64,000 nt of DNA from Gemmatimonadota bacterium (GTDB lineage Bacteria; Gemmatimonadota; Gemmatimonadetes; Longimicrobiales; Gaopeijiaceae), in NCBI GenBank assembly GCA_012960225.1, contig DUBS01000019.1, positions 1 to 64,000 of the forward strand. Direction: 5' to 3'. The notes beneath the pieces were generated by a model. The model did no database searches and was not told where the DNA came from. It saw only the letters and a program-made list of their open reading frames with translations. The translations under genes were made by a program, and so were the position numbers. Of this stretch, positions 52,839 through 58,583 are shown piece by piece. Numbering within the stretch: position 1 is the first letter of the stretch; each line of letters begins with the position of its first letter.

Positions 52839-53868
52839 TCGCACCCCCATTTGTGCACCAGGCTCCTGGGTTACAATTGCAATCCCGCAAGAGTTCGGCT
52901 CCAGGGGATGCTAATGCTGCTTCCACTAGGTCTGCCATAAGCTCCAGCAGTGCAGGTGAATCATGAGGTACTGGAACCCGATAAAAATCTAACCCCTGGG
53001 ATCTTGCGAGATCAGATAGGTCGTGGTCCAGCTCTGAGAGTGTTTCGGATTGCTCTTGTATGAAGCTAATCGGGACAACCACAATCCGATCCGCATCCAA
53101 GCTAAGCATGAGTGTCTCATTATCGGGCTCTACCCAGGGGATAGGCCGGTTTCCGTGGTTCTGGTACCCGAGGACGTACTTCACATCCCCAAGGGAATTG
53201 GCGATAGCAGAGCACAGAGCTTCTACATAGTGTGTGTACGGCAGCCTTTCCAGATACTTGAGAGGGGTGCCATGTGCACTGAAGTAGAGGAGTGAGCCCG
53301 GTGCAAGTAAATCCACTCCGGCGCTTTGAGCATACTCTCTGATTGCTGTCTCCCAAATCGCCGCAAAATCTGGATGTGCATGCCAACCGCCAACAGCAAT
53401 GACTTGGGCAAAGCCCTGCCTGGCTTCCACCTCTCTCGAAAGCTCGTCGAGAGAAGCTACCGTCGTTGAGCGACCACACACTGGATACGTGGTAAGGCCA
53501 ACTATTCGTTCAACCTCATTCTCCTGACACCATAACACAGCATCACTGATTGACGGAGTCAGGAACTGAGTGCCCAACGTGACAGGTATTGCCAGATCAC
53601 GCCGGGCCAACTCTTTCTCCAAACCTTCGCGCTTAGCTTGAAGTTGAGGCATTAGAGGGGAGCCACCTATCGCCCGATATATTTCTGTCAGCGCTGGCGC
53701 ACGTGCATCGGCTAAGAATCGCGCCCTAGCTTCCACACCTCCGGGACTTTTATCCTCTAACTCCGCGTTTGCTAGAAAAATACGTTCCAAGAAACCGGTG
53801 ACTTCCTCTTGGTCCATACCCTCCGGTTCCCCGAACCCTAGCAGCACAACAGCGGTGCGGCTAATCAC
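52828..53868 (-). CDS. hemH: Ferrochelatase (coproporphyrin type) with likely Fe-S cysteines
   Basis: A 346-residue chelatase inserting iron into the porphyrin; with hemQ present the substrate is probably coproporphyrin III (CpfC). Motifs: VVLLGFGEPEG at the start, GGSPLMPQLQAKREGLEKEL, LLYFSAHGTPLKY with the catalytic His, and VLGYQNHGNRPIPWVEP. The C-terminus has C-x-C-x5-C-type cysteines (DCNCNPGAWCTNGG), and an internal Cys is in TTYPVCGRSTTV; this pattern resembles the 2Fe-2S-bearing ferrochelatases of Actinobacteria and others. Cytoplasmic. No gene overlaps its start; the divergent RidA gene is 341 bases away. Confidence 0.94.
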   Translation of the reverse strand: MISRTAVVLLGFGEPEGMDQEEVTGFLERIFLANAELEDKSPGGVEARARFLADARAPALTEIYRAIGGSPLMPQLQAKREGLEKELARRDLAIPVTLGTQFLTPSISDAVLWCQENEVERIVGLTTYPVCGRSTTVASLDELSREVEARQGFAQVIAVGGWHAHPDFAAIWETAIREYAQSAGVDLLAPGSLLYFSAHGTPLKYLERLPYTHYVEALCSAIANSLGDVKYVLGYQNHGNRPIPWVEPDNETLMLSLDADRIVVVPISFIQEQSETLSELDHDLSDLARSQGLDFYRVPVPHDSPALLELMADLVEAALASPGAELLRDCNCNPGAWCTNGGANEA

Positions 53869-54209
53869 GCTAGGTTCTCATAACTTATTAGAGGGCACAT
53901 CTCTATTGATCTCCAGTTATTCTTTGAATGTTCAGCAGCAGACACTTAGTCCGTAGATCACCCGGACTTTGTTCTTGCCAGACCAAGAATCTGTACATGT
54001 TGACTAGTTGGACGAAAACCAGGGTCGGGATGCCTAGCAAGCATCGCGCGCCTGGGCAAGAGTTGTACTGATACTGCCTTGCCCGGACTTAGGATCCTAG
54101 GATGAGCAAACACTGTTTCTCGTCCCGAGTAGCGTTGCCATCTAGGGGCTCCAGCTTCTAGCATCCTCCATCAATGCAGCCAAACCTTCCTCCCCTTAGG
54201 TCTAGCGCC
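53869..54209. other. Divergent intergenic region between hemH and the RidA-like gene
   Basis: About 340 bases that must contain the promoter of the heme genes. A 68-codon minus-strand frame at 53958-54164 has no family resemblance and is not called. I see no clear palindrome or riboswitch. Confidence 0.35.
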
Positions 54210-54662
54210 ATGAGAACCCAACTATATTTCTTCACACTCGTTGCTGTGCTTCTTGGACTCTCCTCAGCTAAGCTCGCTGCACAAGAAGAGGTCACTTACA
54301 TCAATCCTCGCACTGTGAACGAAAGCGGGGGACCATTCAGTGGTGCGGTACTAGCAGGGAACACTCTGTATATCTCAGGCACGTTAGGGTTGGATGCAGA
54401 CGGTGAGGTGCCCGCAGCAGTAGATATGGAGGCTAGAAATGTCTTGAATAACATAAGTGGCCAACTTCAGGCTGCTGGGATGACCATGGATGACCTTGTG
54501 TTAGTTCAAGTTTATTGCTCAGACGTGGCGTTCTATGACACCTTCAACGAAGTGTACCGCACATACTTCTCAGCTGAATTTCCAGCACGAGCTTTTCTTG
54601 GGTCTGGCACCCTACTACGTGGGGCGCGCTTTGAAGTAATGGGAATCGCAGTAGACCACTGA
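54210..54662 (+). CDS. RidA family protein with signal peptide
   Basis: A 150-residue member of the RidA/YjgF family, normally a cytoplasmic enamine/imine deaminase. Here an N-terminal signal peptide (MRTQLYFFTLVAVLLGLSSA, cleavage near KLAAQ) predicts export. RidA features are AVLAGNTLYISGTLGLD, ARNVLNNISGQLQAAGMTMD and FPARAFLGSGTLLRGARFEV, whose first Arg matches the conserved catalytic arginine. The ATG at 54210 is chosen because the signal peptide begins there; an upstream ATG at 54174 would add a charged tail before it. The amidohydrolase gene follows by 65 bases and may be in the same operon. Confidence 0.85.
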   Translation: MRTQLYFFTLVAVLLGLSSAKLAAQEEVTYINPRTVNESGGPFSGAVLAGNTLYISGTLGLDADGEVPAAVDMEARNVLNNISGQLQAAGMTMDDLVLVQVYCSDVAFYDTFNEVYRTYFSAEFPARAFLGSGTLLRGARFEVMGIAVDH

Positions 54663-54727
54663 GATTACGTGAGCCTTTCAGCCACAGTATGCGTCCACAC
54701 CTTCTCCAAATTCATGCGAATAGAGCT

Positions 54728-55870
54728 ATGACGATGCGCCTGGCTTTTCTCTTCTTATGCCTCTCGTTTTTCATTCCAAATCGACAGGGCCATGCCCAGA
54801 TCACCAGACGGAACCGCACTCCGCAGATTCCACCACCGACAATCCTGGAGTACAAACCTCAATCGACCCTAGTCGTACCCGAACACGAGATTCCCCGAGC
54901 CAAGTTCCCGGCCGTAGATTTCCACGGCCACCCTCCTGCGCTCAATAGTCCGAGCACAATCCGGAGTGTCGTCACAGCAATGGATGAACTCAACCTTCAG
55001 GTCATGGTCCAGGCCCGAGGAAGTTCTGGAGCCGCGCTAACACGACAGATTCAAGCAGTCCGAGCTGCAGATATGCAAGACCGATTCGTTTTTTTCACCA
55101 CAGTTGACCTCCGAAATATTGGCCCTGGATCAGGCACTCGGATCGCATCTCAATTGGAAGAAGACGTCACTGCTGGAGCAGTTGGTGTCGGTGAAATTGG
55201 CAAAGGATTCGGCCTTCTTACGCGTAAGGCTGATGGTAGTCGCCTACAAATGGATGACCCAGAACTCGACGTTGTATGGCAAACGGCTAGCCGCTTAGGG
55301 ATCCCGGTATTCGTGCATACGGGTGACCCAGCAGAGTTCTTTGAACCCCTCAACTTTGAGAATGAGCGCTGGCTTGAAATGGCACTCTTTCCCAACCGTC
55401 GCTTTAATGATCGTTCACGTTTCCCAGAATTTAATGAGCTCATGGAGGAACGTGACCGCATGCTTGAGAGACATCCAAATACAACGTGGGTGCTGGCCCA
55501 CATGAGTTGGTACACACAGGACCTGGGTAGGCTGGGCGAACTTTTCGACCGCTTTCCAAACGTCTATGCAGAAGTCGGTGCAGTGCTTTATGACCTCGGG
55601 AGACAACCCCGTTTTGCCCGTGACTTCTTCATCAAATATCAGGACCGCATCCTATTTGGTAAGGACTCATTCCAGCCCGATGAATACCCCTATTATTGGC
55701 GGGTATTTGAGACAGAGGACGAGTACTTCGACTACTACAGAGATTACCACGCTTTCTGGAAACTCTATGGAATGGGGCTACCCGATGAAGTGCTCCGAAA
55801 GGTCTATTACGAGAATGCTCTTCGCATCATACCGGATATGCCGAAGAGTGGATTTCCGGGAGGGAATTAG
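54728..55870 (+). CDS. Exported amidohydrolase-family (TIM-barrel) hydrolase
   Basis: A 380-residue metal-dependent hydrolase of the amidohydrolase-2 type. A signal peptide covers about residues 1-24 (FLFLCLSFFI). Metal and catalytic residues visible are VDFHGHPP (HxH), IPVFVHTGDP (His), TTWVLAHMSW (His) and ILFGKDSFQP (Asp). The order HxH, His, His, Asp is right for the superfamily. The substrate is unknown; 2-pyrone-4,6-dicarboxylate lactonase-like and decarboxylase-like members share this layout. The start at 54728 keeps the signal peptide near the N-terminus. Confidence 0.86.
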   Translation: MTMRLAFLFLCLSFFIPNRQGHAQITRRNRTPQIPPPTILEYKPQSTLVVPEHEIPRAKFPAVDFHGHPPALNSPSTIRSVVTAMDELNLQVMVQARGSSGAALTRQIQAVRAADMQDRFVFFTTVDLRNIGPGSGTRIASQLEEDVTAGAVGVGEIGKGFGLLTRKADGSRLQMDDPELDVVWQTASRLGIPVFVHTGDPAEFFEPLNFENERWLEMALFPNRRFNDRSRFPEFNELMEERDRMLERHPNTTWVLAHMSWYTQDLGRLGELFDRFPNVYAEVGAVLYDLGRQPRFARDFFIKYQDRILFGKDSFQPDEYPYYWRVFETEDEYFDYYRDYHAFWKLYGMGLPDEVLRKVYYENALRIIPDMPKSGFPGGN

Positions 55871-55912
55871 GCACGGCTAGCAGAGACATTGCTCGGGGAT
55901 GTTTGATCTGAT

Positions 55913-56131
55913 CTACTCAGTGTCCTCAATTATGATTTCGTTTTCGTTCTTTTCGTTCAAGTCGTCAACCATCGCCTTAACACGACTTCCCGTATCCACC
56001 AATCCTATGATCCTGGTTAGAAAGCGGTTGACCAGGAACCCAACCCCTACAAGTCCCATCACCAGTTTGTAGATCATCGGCAAGAGAACAAAAGCCAATA
56101 TCCCAGCTATCCACCAAGGATTGATTCTCAT
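55913..56131 (-). CDS. Small membrane protein (72 aa), unknown
   Basis: A 72-residue protein: one or two hydrophobic segments (about residues 6-26 and 28-36) followed by an acidic, Asn/Glu-rich tail (DDLNEKNENEIIIED). No family recognised. It starts just after the stop of the 60-residue gene upstream (TAAGATG), so the two are coupled, and it is the last of three small genes running leftward from 56510. Lower G+C than the neighbouring chromosome. Confidence 0.55.
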   Translation of the reverse strand: MRINPWWIAGILAFVLLPMIYKLVMGLVGVGFLVNRFLTRIIGLVDTGSRVKAMVDDLNEKNENEIIIEDTE

Positions 56132-56132
56132 C

Positions 56133-56315
56133 TTATTTATTCCTGTAGTACCAACTCATGAAAAGACCCAGGATAAGGAAGATGGTACCCCACCATTGGT
56201 GGGATAACCCCCACAATGTGAAGTCTGGTAAATACACAACTGGGGATACCACCACGAAGACATATCCAAGTCTCCGACGGTAAAGACCGAAGTGGGGATT
56301 ATCAGAGTTTGTCAT
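56133..56315 (-). CDS. Small membrane protein (60 aa), unknown
   Basis: A 60-residue protein with two hydrophobic helices (about residues 14-30 and 38-55) and a Trp/Tyr-rich C-terminus (WYYRNK). AGAGGA lies 11 bases before the ATG. It lies 30 bases after the micropeptide at 56346-56510 and is coupled to the 72-residue gene downstream. No family recognised. Confidence 0.55.
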   Translation of the reverse strand: MTNSDNPHFGLYRRRLGYVFVVVSPVVYLPDFTLWGLSHQWWGTIFLILGLFMSWYYRNK

Positions 56316-56345
56316 GAGATCTCATCGTCCTCTGTCCGAGTCTTA

Positions 56346-56510
56346 TCATTGTATCATCTTGGGGTTCCACTCTCCTGAATCCGAACTCATTACTTGATTC
56401 ATAAGATCGTCATCATCTACTGAAGAATTCGTATCTCCCGTGTCCGAAGAGGTCAGGGAGTGAAGAAGAACTCCCACGACCAAGACGGTGACAATCAGTA
56501 GATAAACCAT
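56346..56510 (-). CDS. Micropeptide (54 aa), paralogue of the one before the integrase
   Basis: A 54-residue peptide with an N-terminal hydrophobic helix (VYLLIVTVLVVGVLLHSL, residues 2-19), then an acidic linker and a tail LMNQVMSSDSGE. It is clearly related to the plus-strand peptide at 57260-57400, sharing VLVVGVLLH and MNQVMSSDSGE. It is a short membrane peptide of unknown function. It lies 13 bases left of the 34-bp repeat at 56524 and leads a run of three small minus-strand genes. The homology to a second copy is the main evidence that it is real. Confidence 0.65.
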   Translation of the reverse strand: MVYLLIVTVLVVGVLLHSLTSSDTGDTNSSVDDDDLMNQVMSSDSGEWNPKMIQ

Positions 56511-56523
56511 AAAATACGGGGAG

Positions 56524-56557
56524 TCAGGGTTGCCTAAAGACCGAGCCAGTAGTTCAT
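56524..56557. repeat. Left 34-bp attachment-like direct repeat
   Basis: Thirty of 34 bases match 58550-58583. On the minus strand it reads M-N-Y-W-L-G-L-stop, identical in protein to the end of the DUF5916 gene, with differences only in synonymous or stop-codon positions (Gly, Leu, and TAG for TAA) and just beyond. It is the probable displaced attachment site of the element. Confidence 0.7.
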
Positions 56558-56604
56558 CATCGGGTAAGTCGTTGTCTTATAACACTTTATAATTTCACAC
56601 TCGT

Positions 56605-56627
56605 TGATAACGATTGATAAATGATAA
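56605..56627. repeat. Three TGATAA direct repeats near the left attachment site
   Basis: TGATAA occurs at 56605-56610, 56615-56620 and 56622-56627, in an A+T-rich stretch about 50 bases inside the element. Short iterated motifs near an attachment site can be recombinase arm or accessory-protein sites; this is only a suggestion. Confidence 0.35.
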
Positions 56628-56680
56628 CTTGAAGGTGGTAACTACAGAATCCGGGTCATCTCACTATTCCTTCAGATTTC

Positions 56681-57100
56681 TCAACAGGGGTCGTAGGTGA
56701 CCGCCTCACCCTCGAACCACTCACCACACGGTTCTCCGTCCTTGTAGGAACCCTTCTCATACAACTGACCGTTGTCGTAGTACTCCTCAACTGGTCCGTC
56801 CTCCACACCGTCCTTGTAGGTCCCCCTCCTCCTCAACTGACCGTTTTCGTGGTAACTCTCAAACGGACCGTCCCACTTTCCGTCCCTTAGGGAACCGGTC
56901 ATTCTTTTCCCGTTGTTCTCCCCGAATACAGGACCAGAATAGGGTTGACCGTCCTCAGGGTTCAGATACAACCCATCGACTCCTCGAAGAGTCCCCATAT
57001 CCCTCGGTTCCAGTTCTTGAAGAGTCTCCATATCCCTTGGTTCTGGTCCACCACACCCCATCACCAGAACCACACCGATCAACGAGAGAATTCGGTTCAT
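56681..57100 (-). CDS. MORN/YwqK-repeat lipoprotein
   Basis: A 139-residue exported protein. The signal ends in VLVMGCGG, a lipobox with Cys about residue 16. A short internal duplication (EPRDM[EG]TL) follows, then at least four MORN/YwqK-like repeats of the form G-x-Y-x-[DN]-G-x2-x-G-P (YKDGVEDGPVEEYYDNG, YEKGSYKDGEPCGEW). YwqK-type proteins are annotated as antitoxins or surface repeat proteins, but no toxin gene is adjacent. AGGAGG is well placed before the ATG. A deleted, frameshifted relative lies at 58327-58421. It is cargo of the element and on the opposite strand to the recombinase. Confidence 0.78.
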   Translation of the reverse strand: MNRILSLIGVVLVMGCGGPEPRDMETLQELEPRDMGTLRGVDGLYLNPEDGQPYSGPVFGENNGKRMTGSLRDGKWDGPFESYHENGQLRRRGTYKDGVEDGPVEEYYDNGQLYEKGSYKDGEPCGEWFEGEAVTYDPC

Positions 57101-57124
57101 ACCTGTACCTCCTGAAACAATCCA

Positions 57125-57157
57125 CCTTCTCAGATTTACATTCTCTTCCTGAGAAGG
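57125..57157. promoter_or_regulatory. 9-bp-stem hairpin upstream of the MORN lipoprotein
   Basis: CCTTCTCAG (57125-57133) pairs with CTGAGAAGG (57149-57157), loop 15 bases. The same stem with a different loop occurs at 58445-58476, in the same position relative to the deleted lipoprotein copy. It lies 25 bases upstream of the lipoprotein start codon. An operator, attenuator or recombination site are all possible. Confidence 0.5.
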
Positions 57158-57259
57158 ACCAGCTTCACCCTCTGAATTACTCCGGAATTATTATTAAAAA
57201 AGAGGTTGATTTATGGGAGTTTGAAAAGTAAATTATATTACATTTCAAAGCTAAAAGAT

Positions 57260-57400
57260 ATGATTTACATACTGATTTTCATCGTTTTGGTCGTGGGAGT
57301 TCTCCTTCACACACTCACATCCACAGAGACAATTCTGTCTGATGAGATGGATGATGAAGAGTACATGAACCAAGTCATGTCTTCGGACAGTGGGGAGTAA
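57260..57400 (+). CDS. Micropeptide (46 aa) coupled to the integrase
   Basis: A 46-residue peptide with an N-terminal membrane helix (IYILIFIVLVVGVLLHTL) and an acidic tail ending MNQVMSSDSGE. Its stop is two bases before the recombinase ATG, and the recombinase ribosome-binding site (GGGGAG) lies within its last codons, so the two are an operon. It is paralogous to the 54-residue peptide at 56346-56510. An upstream ATG at 57206 in the same frame would add 18 charged residues before the helix; the later start is preferred since homology starts there. Confidence 0.65.
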   Translation: MIYILIFIVLVVGVLLHTLTSTETILSDEMDDEEYMNQVMSSDSGE

Positions 57401-57402
57401 CA

Positions 57403-58314
57403 ATGGGAACCCTAACAAAAGTCTTCGACCTGGAGTCCCTCGAGAACATCCATCCTTTGACCAGGATGAAGATCGAACTCCCATTCGAGTTCGTAGAGAA
57501 GGTATTTGAGAATCTCGATGTTACTGACAACACTCGGACTCAGTATCTGTGGAATATCAAACGGTTTCTAACCTGGGTTGATGAAGAAGGTTGGAGTTCA
57601 GATGTCCTCATGAGGTATAAGACTTACCTCAGAAATGATGTATCCCTCTCAACTTCCAGTAAGAACAAGTACTTAGTGGTCGGAAGGGTGTTTATGGGTC
57701 GTTTAATGGACCTCAAACTGACGACCTGGGACTTCCAGATACCTAAGACGTTCAAAGTATCGAAAGGTCATAAACGACAACCTCTGACGAAGGAAAATAT
57801 CTCCAAAATCCTTGATCACGTTAAGGAAAATTCGGAATTGAACACTCTGGTTCACCTCCTGTATTTCCAGGGACTCAGATCGACCGAGGTTCGTCACCTC
57901 GAGATCGAGGACATCGAGATTTCCAATGGTGGATGTTACATCAGTGGAAAAGGAAGAGATGGAGATAAGGAATGGATCAGATTCCATCCAAGGACCATCG
58001 AGGTTCTAAAGAATTACCTATCTGAGTTAGATCGATCCAGTGGATATGTCTTCACCGGTCGATCGGAAGGAAGTCCAATGTCAGGTCCGACATTCTGGAG
58101 GAGAATCAAAGGGATTTTCTCCGACCTCGAGATCGACTCAAATCCTCATTCCTTCAGAAAGTCTTTCGTATCAGGACTTATCGAGGGAGGACTCGATTTG
58201 ATCACAGTAAGTAACTTCTCGAGACATAAGACCATCACCCAGTTACAGGTCTATTTCGATCGTATCGATCTTGAGAGATCCTTCCCTCAATTCGTGGAAT
58301 CGTTGGAAGTTTAG
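57403..58314 (+). CDS. Tyrosine recombinase (XerC/D-like integrase)
   Basis: A 303-residue site-specific recombinase. The N-terminal SAM-like core-binding domain covers about residues 22-110 (TRTQYLWNIKRFLTWVDEEG in part). Catalytic residues in order: Arg in GLRSTEVRHLEIED, the beta-hairpin Lys in GKGRDGDKEWIRF, His-x-x-Arg in HSFRKSF, His in SRHKTITQLQVYF and the nucleophilic Tyr just after it. Length and order match XerC/D and small phage-like integrases. It is coupled to the micropeptide upstream. A+T-rich composition and AGA/AGG codons differ from the chromosome. It presumably acts on the 34-bp repeats at 56524 and 58550. Confidence 0.92.
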   Translation: MGTLTKVFDLESLENIHPLTRMKIELPFEFVEKVFENLDVTDNTRTQYLWNIKRFLTWVDEEGWSSDVLMRYKTYLRNDVSLSTSSKNKYLVVGRVFMGRLMDLKLTTWDFQIPKTFKVSKGHKRQPLTKENISKILDHVKENSELNTLVHLLYFQGLRSTEVRHLEIEDIEISNGGCYISGKGRDGDKEWIRFHPRTIEVLKNYLSELDRSSGYVFTGRSEGSPMSGPTFWRRIKGIFSDLEIDSNPHSFRKSFVSGLIEGGLDLITVSNFSRHKTITQLQVYFDRIDLERSFPQFVESLEV

Positions 58315-58326
58315 TCCGACCTCTTC

Positions 58327-58421
58327 TCAACAGGGGTCGTGGGTGACTGTCTTACTCTCTCTAGACGGGAAGTCGTCCTCTATCCACTCACCACACCGAT
58401 CCACGATAGAATCCGGGTCAT
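58327..58421 (-). pseudogene. Internally deleted, frameshifted copy of the MORN lipoprotein gene
   Basis: Ninety-five bases remain. The start, with the same AGGAGG ribosome-binding site, reads M-T-R-I-L-S-W-I-G-V-V (compare M-N-R-I-L-S-L-I-G-V-V in the intact gene); the end, in another frame, reads C-G-E-W-I-E and then T-V-T-H-D-P-C-stop (compare C-G-E-W-F-E and A-V-T-Y-D-P-C). The junction is at GTGTGGT, present at both break ends of the intact gene, so a recombination or slippage deletion of about 325 bases is likely. Translation in the start frame stops after 13 residues. Confidence 0.75.
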
Positions 58422-58444
58422 ACTGTACCTCCTGAAACAATCCA

Positions 58445-58476
58445 CCTTCTCAGATTACGTTGACCTACTGAGAAGG
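58445..58476. promoter_or_regulatory. Second copy of the 9-bp-stem hairpin, different loop
   Basis: CCTTCTCAG (58445-58453) and CTGAGAAGG (58468-58476) are identical to the arms at 57125-57157, but the 14-base loop differs in sequence and length. It lies 24 bases upstream of the deleted lipoprotein copy's start. Conservation of arms but not loop argues for selection on the structure or on the half-sites. Confidence 0.5.
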
Positions 58477-58513
58477 ACCAGTTTCACCTTCCGGATGACC
58501 CTCAAATATCCAC

Positions 58514-58529
58514 CTTATCCAGGGATAAG
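58514..58529. repeat. 7-bp palindrome next to the right attachment site
   Basis: CTTATCC-AG-GGATAAG, about 20 bases left of the right 34-bp repeat. No copy of it was found beside the left repeat. It could be a recombinase or accessory-protein site, or a short hairpin. Confidence 0.3.
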
Positions 58530-58549
58530 AGTCAATAACAACTGGGGTT

Positions 58550-58583
58550 TCAGGGTTGTTTAGAGGCCGAGCCAGTAGTTCAT
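58550..58583. repeat. Right 34-bp attachment-like direct repeat (gene 3' end)
   Basis: It contains the last codons and stop of the DUF5916 gene (M-N-Y-W-L-G-L-stop on the minus strand) and ten bases beyond. It pairs with 56524-56557 as the presumed product of integration. Confidence 0.7.

Larger units (their letters stand above)
56524..58583. mobile_element. Mini-element with tyrosine recombinase inserted at a DUF5916 gene 3' end
   Basis: About 2.06 kb bounded by two 34-bp imperfect direct repeats (30 of 34 identical). The right one is the 3' end of the DUF5916 gene at 58560-61343; the left encodes the same final seven residues plus stop with synonymous changes. Contents: a MORN-repeat lipoprotein (minus), a micropeptide and tyrosine recombinase (plus), and a frameshifted deletion copy of the lipoprotein gene (minus). 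Base composition is A+T-richer than the flanks and AGA/AGG arginine codons are frequent. Integration at a protein-gene 3' end that preserves the coding sequence is inferred; no family known to me matches this gene set. Confidence 0.7.

Noticed and set aside
53958-54164. 68-codon minus-strand frame upstream of hemH
   Set aside because: Composition unlike a protein, no homology seen, and it occupies the likely heme-operon promoter region.
56681-57400. Toxin-antitoxin module (YwqK 'antitoxin' with the micropeptide)
   Set aside because: The MORN protein is an exported lipoprotein, the peptide is on the other strand and coupled to the integrase, and no toxin fold is seen.
57125-58476. Integron-like attC sites
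   Set aside because: The stems are only 9 bp with no RYYYAAC/GTTRRRY core sites, and the recombinase lacks any visible IntI-specific insertion. Left as a hairpin of unknown role.
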